64,000 nucleotides of DNA from Gelidibacter sediminis (GCF_004364975.1 NZ_SOBW01000008.1:1389200-1453199), one strand, 5' to 3'; shown: positions 1 through 8,801, numbered from the stretch's first letter. Made by a program: numbers and translations. Notes: a model not told the origin generated them from the sequence alone.

Positions 1-687
1 CATTATGGTCGACTTTTAGATTTTGACAATGGAAGCACATGGCTTCCTATTGAGGCAAGCAACCCTTCTAGCATCCATTATCAAGTAGACCTAAAGATAA
101 CAGACCAACTGGTAAATGGCGAGGTAAAAGCTCATTATCTAGGTTATGATGCCTTGAGTAAAAAGAAGGAATTTTTTGTCAATAAAGATGCCTATATCAA
201 AAATAATGCTGACAGACAATCTGATATTACCGTAACAAATCATGAGGTTCCGGTTGCTGATAAAAATTCAGAAGCGTTTCATGAGACTTATGATGTTGTA
301 TTAAATGACAGCCATAATACCCAAGATATGGTTTATTTGAATCCTTTTATTTATAAATTTTTCAAGGAGAATCCATTTAAATTGCAACAGCGTACCTATC
401 CCATAGATTTTGGGCATCAGAAGACATACCTGTATAGTGTACAAATAGATTTTGGAGAAACTTACGACATTGTAGAAATACCAAAATCAATCCAAGCCAA
501 ACTTCCAAATAATGGTGGAGATCTCATCTTAAATACGACGGTAAACGCACAAAAAGTAATGTTGTTCTTTAAGTTTAGTTTAAAAAATAGTATTTATGAG
601 CCTGAACACTATGAACTATTTAAATTATACCTTAACAAGGTATTGGAAGTACAGCAAAATTCATTAGTCGTATTAAAGAAGAAATAG
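1..687 (+). CDS. DUF3857/DUF3858 transglutaminase-like protein, C-terminal part (5' end outside window)
   Basis: The reading frame is open from base 1, so this is the tail of a longer gene that begins before the window. An internal TTG at 154 would give a 177-residue product but is not a believable start, because the same frame codes cleanly upstream (HYGRLLDFDNGSTWLPIE...). The visible 228 residues are beta-rich, with the pattern of the C-terminal DUF3858 domain that follows the DUF3857 and transglutaminase-like domains in Bacteroidota exported proteins. The catalytic core is not in view, so activity cannot be judged. It ends 25 bases before the ion-channel gene. The family assignment is from recognition of the sequence style and is moderately sure; the 5' truncation by the window edge is certain. 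Confidence 0.7.
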   Translation, partial: HYGRLLDFDNGSTWLPIEASNPSSIHYQVDLKITDQLVNGEVKAHYLGYDALSKKKEFFVNKDAYIKNNADRQSDITVTNHEVPVADKNSEAFHETYDVVLNDSHNTQDMVYLNPFIYKFFKENPFKLQQRTYPIDFGHQKTYLYSVQIDFGETYDIVEIPKSIQAKLPNNGGDLILNTTVNAQKVMLFFKFSLKNSIYEPEHYELFKLYLNKVLEVQQNSLVVLKKK

Positions 688-712
688 GCAATCTTTTATT
701 ATTTTTGAGCAT

Positions 713-1579
713 ATGCGTGATAAAGATCAGAAAAGAGATTGGAAGTTTAAGCTTCATGAGATCATCTACGAAGCAGATACACCAACGGGCAAACTATTTG
801 ATGTTGTCCTTCTTATTACCATTATTGCGAGTATTATTTTTGTGATGTTAGAAAGTGTCAAGGAGTTTGACGCCGAGTATCACAATTACTTAAATATTGC
901 TGAATGGGTAGTAACCATCATTTTCAGTATAGAATATATATTGCGAATTATATCCGTTAAAAAGCCTTGGAAATATATATTCAGTTTTTATGGTATTATA
1001 GATTTCCTTTCTACCATACCAAAATATCTATCCTTAATTTTTATGGGTACCCAAGTGCTTATCGCGCTTCGTGCATTACGGTTGTTAAGGGTTTTTAGAA
1101 TCTTAAAATTGGCACGATATGTAGGTGCTTCCAATTTGTTGGCCAATTCATTAAAGGCCAGTCGCGCTAAAATCCTAGTATTTTTATTTACCGTCCTAAT
1201 TATCAGTGTTATTTTTGGCACCGTAATGTATTTTGTAGAAGGCGATCAAAGTGGTTTTACCAGCATTCCAGTAAGTGTATATTGGAGTATCGTTACTTTA
1301 ACAACTGTAGGTTTTGGTGATATTGCCCCAGTAACGCCATTAGGTCAATTTATAGCCTCAATGATTATGATTTTAGGTTACGGAATTATTGCCGTACCTA
1401 CTGGCATTGTATCGGCGGAATATGCTGCCCAACATAGAGGTCAACTTCCACAAGTGCCACCGCAGCTTCCTAAGGTAGATATGAACACAGAATCTTGCCC
1501 TAATTGTTCGGCAGAAAGACATAAAGATAACGCCAAATTTTGCTACAATTGCGGTCACATATTAAATGAGCATCGGTAG
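713..1579 (+). CDS. Voltage-gated potassium channel (Kv/Kch type) with C-terminal zinc ribbon
   Basis: This is a 288-residue six-helix potassium channel subunit of the inner membrane, expected to form a tetramer. Helices S1-S4 lie at about 27-135. S4 carries a regular arginine ladder (R120, R123, R126, R129, R135), which marks a voltage sensor. S5, the pore loop and S6 follow at about 153-236, and the selectivity filter TVGFGD is at 198-203. After S6, where many bacterial channels have an RCK domain or simply end, there is a proline-rich linker and a four-cysteine zinc ribbon (C262, C265, C277, C280). The stop overlaps the first possible ATG of the next gene, so co-transcription with miaA is likely. 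Channel identity is sure. The zinc ribbon is seen directly, but its role is unknown. Confidence 0.95.
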   Translation: MRDKDQKRDWKFKLHEIIYEADTPTGKLFDVVLLITIIASIIFVMLESVKEFDAEYHNYLNIAEWVVTIIFSIEYILRIISVKKPWKYIFSFYGIIDFLSTIPKYLSLIFMGTQVLIALRALRLLRVFRILKLARYVGASNLLANSLKASRAKILVFLFTVLIISVIFGTVMYFVEGDQSGFTSIPVSVYWSIVTLTTVGFGDIAPVTPLGQFIASMIMILGYGIIAVPTGIVSAEYAAQHRGQLPQVPPQLPKVDMNTESCPNCSAERHKDNAKFCYNCGHILNEHR

Positions 1580-1595
1580 GAATAGTTCAATACAC

Positions 1596-2507
1596 ATGTC
1601 AAATCAAAAGCATCTTATTAGTATTATTGGGCCAACAGCCATAGGTAAAACCAATTTGAGTATTGCCATTGCAAACCATTTTAAAACCGAAATTATTTCA
1701 GCCGATTCACGCCAATTTTTTAAAGAAATGCAAATTGGCACTGCTGCGCCTACAGCGGAAGAGTTAAATGCTGCACCTCATCATTTCATTCATCATAAAT
1801 CTGTATTAGAAAACTATAATGTTGGCACATTTGAAAAAGATGCACTTCATAAATTGGACCAACTCTATAAAACACACCAAAGCGTCGTAATGGTTGGTGG
1901 GTCTGGCCTTTATATTGATGCGGTAACCAAAGGACTCGATTATTTTCCACAAATAGATCCTACTATTCGCAAAAAATTGAATAGAGAGCTTGCAATATCC
2001 GGATTGGAACCTCTTCAGCAACAACTGAAATCTGTAGATCCACAATCATTTGAAAATATTGCCCTTAACAATCCACAGCGTGTTATCAGAGCTTTGGAAA
2101 TTTCTATTGGCAGCGGTCAGCCTTATTCGTCATTTTTAAAGAAAGACAAATCGAAACGATCGTTTAAAACCATCACTATAGGGCTAACGGCGGAACGTGC
2201 TATTATTTACCAACGCATTAATGAACGGGTTGATTTGATGATGAGTAACGGTTTATTAGCGGAGGCTGAAAGTCTAAGGCAACTACAACACCTAAATGCG
2301 CTCAACACAGTAGGCTATAGTGAATTGTTTAAGTACTTGAATGGTGAATGGACTTTAGAATTTGCTGTTTCAGAAATTAAGAAGAATTCTAGAAGGTTTG
2401 CGAAGAGACAATTGACTTGGTTTAAAAAGACAGAAGATACGCATTGGTTTGACTTCCAAACTCCTGTTGCAAATATAATAGCAACCATCTCTCAGGAAAT
2501 GAACTAA
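1596..2507 (+). CDS. miaA: tRNA dimethylallyltransferase MiaA
   Basis: MiaA transfers a dimethylallyl group to N6 of adenosine 37 in tRNAs that read UNN codons. The P-loop GPTAIGKTNLS sits near the N-terminus, followed by the family motif with ISADSRQF, which contacts tRNA and pyrophosphate. Later motifs include VGGSGLYIDAV and NPQRVIRALEI. Length is about 303 residues, normal for the family. An in-frame ATG at 1566 would add ten residues and overlap the channel gene by 14 bases. I prefer 1596 (MSNQKHL), because the homologous N-terminus begins just before the P-loop and the extension MSIGRNSSIH is not family-like. It follows the channel gene and ends about 110 bases before the cold-shock gene. 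Confidence 0.95.
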   Translation: MSNQKHLISIIGPTAIGKTNLSIAIANHFKTEIISADSRQFFKEMQIGTAAPTAEELNAAPHHFIHHKSVLENYNVGTFEKDALHKLDQLYKTHQSVVMVGGSGLYIDAVTKGLDYFPQIDPTIRKKLNRELAISGLEPLQQQLKSVDPQSFENIALNNPQRVIRALEISIGSGQPYSSFLKKDKSKRSFKTITIGLTAERAIIYQRINERVDLMMSNGLLAEAESLRQLQHLNALNTVGYSELFKYLNGEWTLEFAVSEIKKNSRRFAKRQLTWFKKTEDTHWFDFQTPVANIIATISQEMN

Positions 2508-2562
2508 GAAAGTTTCAACTAGACAACAAATAATTTAAAATTGAAATTAAAATTGAAAATAC

Positions 2563-2592
2563 CTGTATTTCAATTAATTAATTCTACCTTTG
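2563..2592 (+). promoter_or_regulatory. Bacteroidota-type promoter of the cold-shock gene
   Basis: The -7 element TACCTTTG at 2585-2592 matches TAnnTTTG exactly. A CTG at 2563-2565, one mismatch from the -33 TTG, lies exactly 19 bases upstream. The predicted transcript starts about 20 bases before the ATG at 2619. Confidence 0.7.
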
Positions 2593-2618
2593 TCGCTTAA
2601 TTAACATTAATATTTATT

Positions 2619-2810
2619 ATGAATAAAGGTACCGTAAAATTCTTCAATGACGCTAAAGGTTTTGGTTTTATTACTGAAGAAGGAAACAACAATGAACATT
2701 TTGTACACATTTCTGGTTTAATCGACGAAGTTCGTGAAGGTGATGCTGTGGAATTTGATTTAACAGAAGGAAAAAAAGGTTTGAACGCAGTAAACGTAAG
2801 AGTTATATAA
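2619..2810 (+). CDS. Cold-shock protein, CspA family
   Basis: This is a 63-residue single cold-shock domain, a five-stranded OB fold that binds single-stranded RNA and DNA and acts as an RNA chaperone in the cytoplasm. Both RNA-binding motifs are present: RNP1 as KGFGFI and RNP2 as HFVHIS. The N-terminus MNKGTVKFFN is the normal family start, and the length is typical. It has its own promoter (2563-2592) and terminator (2831-2861), so it is a monocistronic unit. Many flavobacterial cold-shock proteins are constitutively abundant, so cold induction is not implied. No 5' UTR long enough for a cold-responsive RNA thermosensor is visible. Confidence 0.97.
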   Translation: MNKGTVKFFNDAKGFGFITEEGNNNEHFVHISGLIDEVREGDAVEFDLTEGKKGLNAVNVRVI

Positions 2811-2830
2811 TCGCTTCAATTTTTTAAAAC

Positions 2831-2861
2831 AAAAAGCCTATCTTATCGATAGGCTTTTTTT
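2831..2861 (+). terminator. Bidirectional intrinsic terminator between the cold-shock gene and the response regulator
   Basis: Perfect 12-bp stem (2831-2842 with 2848-2859) and a 5-base loop, followed by a T-run on the plus strand. The minus strand also has TTTTTGTTTT after the stem, so it can serve the convergent response-regulator operon too. Confidence 0.9.
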
Positions 2862-2876
2862 ATGGCTTGATTTGAT

Positions 2877-3587
2877 TTAATCATTTCTATTGACTACCAA
2901 TCTAAAACCTTCTCCATGAATGTTCAAGATTTCAACATTCTCATCTGGTTTTAAGTACTTTCTTAATTTGGCAATATACACATCCATACTCCTAGATGTA
3001 AAATAGTTATCATCTCTCCATATTTTTGTCAGCGCTAATTCGCGCGGCATCAAATCATTTTCATGTAATGCCAGTAAGCGTAGCAACTCATTTTCTTTAG
3101 GAGATAGTTTCACGGGGGTCTCGTCTTTAAATTTCAAGAAACGTAGTTTGGAGTTCAAATCAAAATTACCAATCTTAAATTCAAACTGTTTACTGTCTGC
3201 TACAGTATCTGTAGCCTTACGCTGCATGATAGCCTTGATTTTCATTAAGAGCACCTCACTATCAAACGGTTTATTTAAATAATCATCTGCACCAACTTTG
3301 TAACCTTTTAAGACATCTTCTTTCATCGCTTTTGCGGTTAAAAAAATGATGGGAACATCACTGTTTTTTTCCCTAATTTCCTTAGCTAAAGTAAATCCAT
3401 CTTTATATGGCATCATCACATCCAGGATGCAAAGGTCATAATCATCCTTTTTAAACTTTTCAAAACCTTCCATTCCATTCTTAGCATGAACCACATCGTA
3501 ATCATTCATATTAAGGTAATCTTTTAGGACGGTTCCGAAATTTGGATCATCTTCTACTAATAAAATCTTTTTGTTTTGTTCTTCCAT
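2877..3587 (-). CDS. OmpR/PhoB-family response regulator (RprY-like)
   Basis: This is a 236-residue two-component regulator. The receiver domain (about 6-125) has acidic residues E12-D14, the phospho-acceptor D56 (LCILDVMMP) and conserved K106 (LNKPF). A winged-helix DNA-binding domain (about 140-232) follows, with the LSPKENELLRLL and YFTSRSMDVYIAKLRKYL patterns of the OmpR class. It starts 3 bases after the stop of the sensor kinase gene, so the two are translationally close partners. The architecture resembles the RprX/RprY pair of Bacteroides, which is why I mention that name, but orthology is not proven. Target genes cannot be read from this window. Confidence 0.95.
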   Translation of the reverse strand: MEEQNKKILLVEDDPNFGTVLKDYLNMNDYDVVHAKNGMEGFEKFKKDDYDLCILDVMMPYKDGFTLAKEIREKNSDVPIIFLTAKAMKEDVLKGYKVGADDYLNKPFDSEVLLMKIKAIMQRKATDTVADSKQFEFKIGNFDLNSKLRFLKFKDETPVKLSPKENELLRLLALHENDLMPRELALTKIWRDDNYFTSRSMDVYIAKLRKYLKPDENVEILNIHGEGFRLVVNRND

Positions 3588-3590
3588 AAT

Positions 3591-5168
3591 CTATGATATT
3601 AATGGTAGTTTAATTATAAAAGTGCTACCTTTTCCTTTTTCACTTTCAACGCTAACATGCCCTTGGTGGTCTTCAACCATGCGTTTAACATAGGCTAATC
3701 CTAACCCATGACCTTTAACATTGTGCACATTTCCGGTATGTTCTCGATAAAACTTCTCAAACACTCTTTTTTGAACCTGTTTTGACATACCATTGCCATG
3801 ATCGGCAATTTTCACTATTATATTATTTCCTACATTTTCTGTAGTGATATCTATTTTTGGAGCATCATCTGAATATTTTATCGCATTGTCTAAAATATTG
3901 ACCAATACATTCGTAAAGTGGGTCTCGTTTGCCAAAACTGAAGATTTTTCAGCTTTTAAATCGGCATTAACATAACCTTGCCTATCTTCAATAATTAATT
4001 CTACATGACTTATGGCATCTTCAATTAGGTCGTGAAGCTTTACTCTATCCTTACTAATATTGAGTTCATTTCGTTCTAACTTAGAAATCCGTAACACATT
4101 TTCTACTTGGGCATGCATCCGTTTATTTTCATCCTTAATCATCTGCAAATAACGGGCTGTTTTCTCCTTATCTTCAATCATCTTAGGATTTTTCATCGCA
4201 TCCAATGCTAGATTTATCGTGGCAATTGGTGTTTTAAATTCGTGCGTCATATTATTTATGAAATCCGTTTTAATTTGGGATATCTGACGTTGTTTGATAA
4301 TTTGATAAATAGCATTGGTATATGCCAAAATGATAATTATTGTAAAAATGATTGATAAAACCGTCATCGTGAGGATAGAAGACCACAAAAATTTTCTACG
4401 CTCAGGAAAATTAACATACAAATTAAAATTACTTTCATTGTTGTTATTCAAGAACATGGGTACACCATAAGTGGTTGCCGGATCCAAATCAAAATTACTT
4501 GACTGTACTTTTGTGGCTAAGTCTTTATCATATATAGCAAATTCAAAATCTATCTCGATCCCGTTCTCATTAAACTGTCTAGATAAATAGCGTTCAATAT
4601 CTTCAGTTTTTATTCTTTTATATATAGGATAGTTATTGAATAAATCTCGATAACTAATTTCAAACATCTTTTTATCAAGCTCATCCATCCTCCTGTATTC
4701 TGAAATTGTTTTCTCAGGAGCTATATTTATGGTATTTTCAAAGGTATTCTTTTTAAACACCTTCATTTCCTTTTGGTTTGTTATACGGCTGATATTCAAA
4801 CTATCTAATCCTCCAATGTCAAAGAACAGGGATGGTACTTTAAAACTCTCTTCAAGAATTCCATTTTGATATACAGTTGTTTCATTAGAAACATCGTCAT
4901 AGCTGTACAAGAGTATACCTCTAATATTAGTGGTATCGGGACTTTTGCCGCTATTTAACATTTCCTGATACTTATCACTATACAACTTAAACTCCCTGTC
5001 TTCTACCAATTTAGAAACATTACTCAAAGCGCGTTTAACGTTTAGTGTAAATTGCTTCTTCTCGTTAGAAAGGGTGTTATCAATAAAATAAATCTGAACG
5101 AAAATGATTCCTATAAGCGATAAACTCATCAGAATCACTAATAAAATGAATAGCTTTCTGCCCATCAT
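3591..5168 (-). CDS. Membrane sensor histidine kinase (RprX-like), partner of the OmpR-type regulator
   Basis: This is a 525-residue sensor kinase. Helix 1 (about 6-29) and helix 2 (about 262-285) bracket a periplasmic sensor region of some 230 residues. The dimerisation domain carries the phospho-acceptor H309 in NNMTHEFKTP, followed by an ATPase domain with N box (DNAIKYSD), G1 (DHGNGM) and G2 (GHGLGLAYV). There is no HAMP domain between helix 2 and the histidine, as is common in this Bacteroidota subgroup. The regulator follows after 3 bases. Upstream, coaE ends 66 bases away, so the pair could be read from the glycosyltransferase-YbbR-coaE run. The sensed signal is unknown. Confidence 0.95.
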   Translation of the reverse strand: MMGRKLFILLVILMSLSLIGIIFVQIYFIDNTLSNEKKQFTLNVKRALSNVSKLVEDREFKLYSDKYQEMLNSGKSPDTTNIRGILLYSYDDVSNETTVYQNGILEESFKVPSLFFDIGGLDSLNISRITNQKEMKVFKKNTFENTINIAPEKTISEYRRMDELDKKMFEISYRDLFNNYPIYKRIKTEDIERYLSRQFNENGIEIDFEFAIYDKDLATKVQSSNFDLDPATTYGVPMFLNNNNESNFNLYVNFPERRKFLWSSILTMTVLSIIFTIIIILAYTNAIYQIIKQRQISQIKTDFINNMTHEFKTPIATINLALDAMKNPKMIEDKEKTARYLQMIKDENKRMHAQVENVLRISKLERNELNISKDRVKLHDLIEDAISHVELIIEDRQGYVNADLKAEKSSVLANETHFTNVLVNILDNAIKYSDDAPKIDITTENVGNNIIVKIADHGNGMSKQVQKRVFEKFYREHTGNVHNVKGHGLGLAYVKRMVEDHQGHVSVESEKGKGSTFIIKLPLIS

Positions 5169-5234
5169 CCAAATTTAACATTTTAACATTTAGATGTAAC
5201 TTGCTTTAACCTTACCTTAACACATTATGAAGAT

Positions 5235-5828
5235 TTAAGTGTTATCAATGGTTTTTAGTAGATATTGATGAATTATATTTACTTGATCTTTAGTTTGATC
5301 TAAATCGTGATTGGTAATTACAAAATCTGATTGTTTGGATTTCACTTCATCCGGTAATTGGTTATTAACGATAGCCATAATCTTGTCTTCAGTAGTGTTA
5401 TCGCGCTGTTTTACACGTGCAATCCGTTTATCAAGATCAGCTACCACATTAATTATGAAATCATATTGTGAAGCCATGTCATTTTCAAAAATAATTGCGG
5501 CTTCTTTTAACACATACGGGAAGTTTTGTTCCGATTGCCATTTTAAGAAATCCTCACCTACTCTAGGATGGATAATACCATTCATTTGCTTTAAAAGCTC
5601 TGGATTGTCAAAAATTTTAGACGCTAAAAAAGGACGGTTCGGTTGGTTGTCTTTATAAGCTTCCTCCCCAAACAAGGCTATGAGTTCGTTTTTGACTGCT
5701 TTAGAAGTGTTCATTAAATGTTTTGCCCTTTCATCTGCAATATATAAAGGCACCCCCAGACCTTGAAATATTTTTGCTACAGTAGTTTTACCACTACCAA
5801 TACCCCCCGTAATTCCAATAATTTTCAT
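5235..5828 (-). CDS. coaE: Dephospho-CoA kinase CoaE
   Basis: CoaE phosphorylates the 3'-hydroxyl of dephospho-CoA, the last step of coenzyme A synthesis. The P-loop GITGGIGSGKTTVA opens the protein. The substrate-binding pattern IADERAKHLM and the later KEAAIIFE and RVKQRDNTT stretches fit the family. At 197 residues it has normal length. It begins 3 bases after the YbbR-like gene ends. CoaE and the CoaBC enzyme encoded at 11.5-12.7 kb act in the same pathway but in separate operons. Confidence 0.97.
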   Translation of the reverse strand: MKIIGITGGIGSGKTTVAKIFQGLGVPLYIADERAKHLMNTSKAVKNELIALFGEEAYKDNQPNRPFLASKIFDNPELLKQMNGIIHPRVGEDFLKWQSEQNFPYVLKEAAIIFENDMASQYDFIINVVADLDKRIARVKQRDNTTEDKIMAIVNNQLPDEVKSKQSDFVITNHDLDQTKDQVNIIHQYLLKTIDNT

Positions 5829-5831
5829 ATC

Positions 5832-6800
5832 TCATTGCATTAAAATAAATTCCACTTTATGCTGTTTTAGGCGGGCACTTTTAACAATTTCAGGCACTTT
5901 GACCAATTTGGGGATTAAAAATGATTTTTCAGTATTATCAATATCCTTATAATTACATTCAACCCTAAAATCTGAAGGCTTTACCATCTTATAATTATTT
6001 AAACTAACATTGTAAGCCACCGGAATGGTTTTAGGGAAGAAATTGATATTAGTATCGGCCGGCAAATTAATTATCGTAACAGGAACATTAAAAGTACCCT
6101 CAGTAAATTTCTCAACATGCCCTGTTACAGTCACGGTTTTATCAGATATTTTTAACTGTTTGAGAGCTTCTGTCATTTCAATTTGTATCACATTTTTTAT
6201 ATCAGACTTGATATTTTTTAGGTCCACTTTTTTGGTCGTGACCTCGTCAATATTTGCGATTATTTTTTTCGAACCTATTATACGGACGGAATCCGGAGTT
6301 ATTTTTAATTTAGAGGACATATCGTATCCTGGTGTGTAAGCAATTGAAATATTTGTTTTAACCGGAACCTTTTTAACCGCTAAAGATTGATACGGAAAGC
6401 GCAAAGTATCGGGCTGAATGGACAGCACATCTACTGAGTTTTTAAACTTAGCATTTATCTTAGCTACATTTTGCTTAGCATTCCAGATATACATGTTATT
6501 TTTAAGGGATACGTCAGATTTAAAATCTATCTGAAAAGTGGGTTTAAAAAATGAATATTTAAGTAGATTGAACCCATAAGCCTTAACGCCTACCTTCACT
6601 TTTTTGCTACTGTCAATTTCTACATGATGCTGTTCTGGAACATTTTTGTAAATAATCTCAAATGCAATGGTCTCAGTATAACTTTTAGACAATTTTGTCA
6701 ACGCCCAAAAACAAAAAGATAATACCAAAAAAGCTCCGAAAACATTTAATTTTCGACTTTTTAAAGATTTAGAGAGCTGAGCCTTAAGTTTATTGAACAT
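5832..6800 (-). CDS. YbbR-like domain protein, single-pass membrane
   Basis: This is a 322-residue protein with one N-terminal membrane helix (about 19-38, preceded by basic residues) and an extracytoplasmic part of repeated beta-rich YbbR-type segments, for example around VKAYGFN, SVRIIGSK and VTVTGHVEK. In Firmicutes the YbbR protein CdaR regulates the cyclic-di-AMP synthase CdaA. No cdaA is seen here, so that role cannot be assumed. Its fixed place beside coaE is typical of flavobacteria. It overlaps the glycosyltransferase gene upstream by 11 bases and is followed by coaE after 3 bases, so translation of the three is probably coupled. Confidence 0.85.
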   Translation of the reverse strand: MFNKLKAQLSKSLKSRKLNVFGAFLVLSFCFWALTKLSKSYTETIAFEIIYKNVPEQHHVEIDSSKKVKVGVKAYGFNLLKYSFFKPTFQIDFKSDVSLKNNMYIWNAKQNVAKINAKFKNSVDVLSIQPDTLRFPYQSLAVKKVPVKTNISIAYTPGYDMSSKLKITPDSVRIIGSKKIIANIDEVTTKKVDLKNIKSDIKNVIQIEMTEALKQLKISDKTVTVTGHVEKFTEGTFNVPVTIINLPADTNINFFPKTIPVAYNVSLNNYKMVKPSDFRVECNYKDIDNTEKSFLIPKLVKVPEIVKSARLKQHKVEFILMQ

Positions 6801-7797
6801 GTTTGAAAAACAATTTAGGGAACCTTTTTCGGGGATCTACTTTTAAAAATTTTATAGCTACGGTCGATTTAAGGAACCCATAACCATAACCAAAAAACTG
6901 AATAAATATTGCCATTACAGACAATCCTGCTATAATCAGGCTTTTTGAACTAGCAAGGGCAACTATAAACGCAACAAGAATATATAATATATAAATGTAC
7001 ATCAACCATTCCATATTAAAAACAAGTAAAATTATGCCGAGCACAAAGCCAAGCGAAAATAAGGTTGGAAGCCAAAACACAAGCCGTTCTGAGGTAGGGT
7101 GCCACAAATTTAATATTGGTCTAACCAAACCAAATTTATAAACTTGCTGATAAAATTTACGCCAAGAAATTCTTCTTTTATGATAGACATAGGCGTTTTT
7201 AATAAGTTGCGTTTTAAAGCCCAACTTTGTCAAGCGTAATGCAAGGTCAGGATCTTCACCTGGATGAATAGACCCAAAGCCTCCCGACGCTTCAAATGCC
7301 TTTTTTGACAGCCCCATATTGAAACTACGCGGTTGAAACTTTTTAGACTCCTTCCCTCCGCGTATACCACCAGTCGTAATAAATGAGGTCATTGCAAAAT
7401 TAATAGCTTTCTGCAACTTTGAAAATGAAGCGTGTGCGGCATCTGGTCCACCGTAGCAATCTGTATAAGTTTCAGTTAAACTAGCATGAACAATCTGCAA
7501 GTAATCTTCAGGAAGTAACACATCAGAATCCAAGATTATAAAATAATTTCCAGAGGCTCGAGACATACCGTAATTGCGAGAATCGCCAGGCCCAGAATTT
7601 TCCTTAACATAGTAGGAAATGTCTAACTGACCATACTGTTTGATAATGTCATATGACGGAATTGTGGAACCATCCTCTACAATACATATACTATAGTTAA
7701 AATCGCCTTTTAATTTGCCAAAGCTTTCCAAAAGCTCACCAATTTCGTCAGGTCTATTGTAAACAGGAATAATAAATGAAAAATGTAAGGGCTCCAT
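6790..7797 (-). CDS. Family 2 glycosyltransferase, membrane-bound
   Basis: The N-terminal GT-A domain starts with FSIIPVYNRPDEI. It carries the nucleotide-sugar motif IVEDGS, a metal-binding DSD (LDSDVLL) and the acceptor-side motif GEDPDLALRL. C-terminal membrane helices are at about 240-310. The sugar and acceptor are unknown. An upstream ATG at 7806 is possible, but it lies inside the -7 promoter element (7806-7813), so the start at 7797 (MEPLHFS) is the only one that fits. The transcript would then be leaderless or nearly so. The gene overlaps the YbbR-like gene by 11 bases. Confidence 0.88.
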   Translation of the reverse strand: MEPLHFSFIIPVYNRPDEIGELLESFGKLKGDFNYSICIVEDGSTIPSYDIIKQYGQLDISYYVKENSGPGDSRNYGMSRASGNYFIILDSDVLLPEDYLQIVHASLTETYTDCYGGPDAAHASFSKLQKAINFAMTSFITTGGIRGGKESKKFQPRSFNMGLSKKAFEASGGFGSIHPGEDPDLALRLTKLGFKTQLIKNAYVYHKRRISWRKFYQQVYKFGLVRPILNLWHPTSERLVFWLPTLFSLGFVLGIILLVFNMEWLMYIYILYILVAFIVALASSKSLIIAGLSVMAIFIQFFGYGYGFLKSTVAIKFLKVDPRKRFPKLFFKHVQ

Positions 7798-7805
7798 AAC
7801 ATACA

Positions 7806-7813
7806 AAGGTAAC
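7806..7813 (-). promoter_or_regulatory. -7 promoter element of the glycosyltransferase gene
   Basis: TACCTTTG on the minus strand, an exact TAnnTTTG. A TTG (plus-strand CAA at 7838-7840) lies 24 bases upstream, slightly longer than usual spacing. Predicted RNA start is near 7799, two bases before the chosen ATG. Confidence 0.6.
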
Positions 7814-7882
7814 GAATCAAATCACAAATTTTATCCAATTGCATGCTTTCAAATCTAAAAATATGGAAGCATCGCCTTACAA

Positions 7883-7914
7883 ATAAAAAACCCTTTCAAA
7901 TATTTGAAAGGGCT
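7883..7914 (-). terminator. Intrinsic terminator downstream of fabI
   Basis: Perfect inverted repeat CCCTTTCAAATATTTGAAAGGG (7891-7912), followed on the minus strand by TTTTTTATTT. It ends the fabI transcript, whose stop is at 7944. Confidence 0.88.
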
Positions 7915-7943
7915 TAATAGTTATGTTTGATTTCGAATTAAAA

Positions 7944-8759
7944 TTATTCTTTTACAAAAGCCTCCATGACCTCATTACTTACACCCATATTGCTGAAACC
8001 TCCATCATTAAACAAGTTTTGAAGTGTTACTCGTTTTGTAAGGTCACTAAATAAAGTCACCGTATAATTTGCGCAATCTAAAGCTGTAGCGTTGCCTAAT
8101 GGAGACATCTTTTCAGCATACGCTATAAACCCATCAAACCCTTTAACACCTTGACCAGCCGTTGTAGGTGTTGGTGATTGAGAGATGGTATTGACTCTTA
8201 CCTTTTTATCCTTTCCGAAGAAATAACCGAAACTACGCGCTATACTTTCTAAGTATGCTTTATTATCAGCCATATCGTTATAATCAGGAAATACACGTTG
8301 CGCCGCCATATACGTTAACGCCACGATACTACCCCACTCATTCATAGCATCTGCTTTATAAAGGGTTTGCATCACCTTATGAAAAGACATTGCAGAAACA
8401 TCAGTCCCTTTTTGCGTCCAATCATAATTTTGGTCAGTATAGTGCTTGCCTTTTCTCACGTTAACAGACATTCCAATGGAATGTAGCACAAAATCAATCT
8501 TACCGCCTAAAATTTCTGTAGACTTAGCAACTAAATTCTCCAAATCCTCTAAAGAAGTAGCATCTGCAGGAATGATTTGGGAACCGGTTTTCTTTGCCAA
8601 TTCGTCAATTTGTCCCATACGCATAGCAATTGGTGCGTTTGTTAAGACAAAAGTACCGCCTTCTTCATGAACGCGTTCTGCAGTTTTCCAAGCAATTGAA
8701 TTCTCATCCAACGCTCCAAAAATAATTCCTCGTTTTCCTTTTAATAAATTGTATGCCAT
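7944..8759 (-). CDS. fabI: Enoyl-[acyl-carrier-protein] reductase FabI
   Basis: FabI catalyses the last reductive step of each fatty-acid elongation cycle, using NADH to reduce trans-2-enoyl-ACP. It is an atypical short-chain dehydrogenase. The Rossmann start GIIFGALDENSIAW has the FabI spacing, and the catalytic pair Y160 and K167 sits in PDYNDMADNKAYL with the expected six-residue gap. A second FabI tyrosine, Y150, is also present. Length 271 is slightly above the usual 260. The gene stands alone, with a terminator just downstream and a -7 element (8802-8809) upstream. Confidence 0.97.
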   Translation of the reverse strand: MAYNLLKGKRGIIFGALDENSIAWKTAERVHEEGGTFVLTNAPIAMRMGQIDELAKKTGSQIIPADATSLEDLENLVAKSTEILGGKIDFVLHSIGMSVNVRKGKHYTDQNYDWTQKGTDVSAMSFHKVMQTLYKADAMNEWGSIVALTYMAAQRVFPDYNDMADNKAYLESIARSFGYFFGKDKKVRVNTISQSPTPTTAGQGVKGFDGFIAYAEKMSPLGNATALDCANYTVTLFSDLTKRVTLQNLFNDGGFSNMGVSNEVMEAFVKE

Positions 8760-8801
8760 GTTTTTAAATGTTTTTTAAGTAATGCTAAGCAATTGAGAAG
8801 T

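Noticed and set aside
154..687. A 177-residue gene starting at TTG 154
   Set aside because: The same frame codes for sensible protein from base 1, so this is the tail of a larger gene, not a separate one.
5170..5177. Minus-strand TAAATTTG before the sensor kinase
   Set aside because: Transcription would begin inside the coding sequence, so it cannot be the promoter of the full gene.
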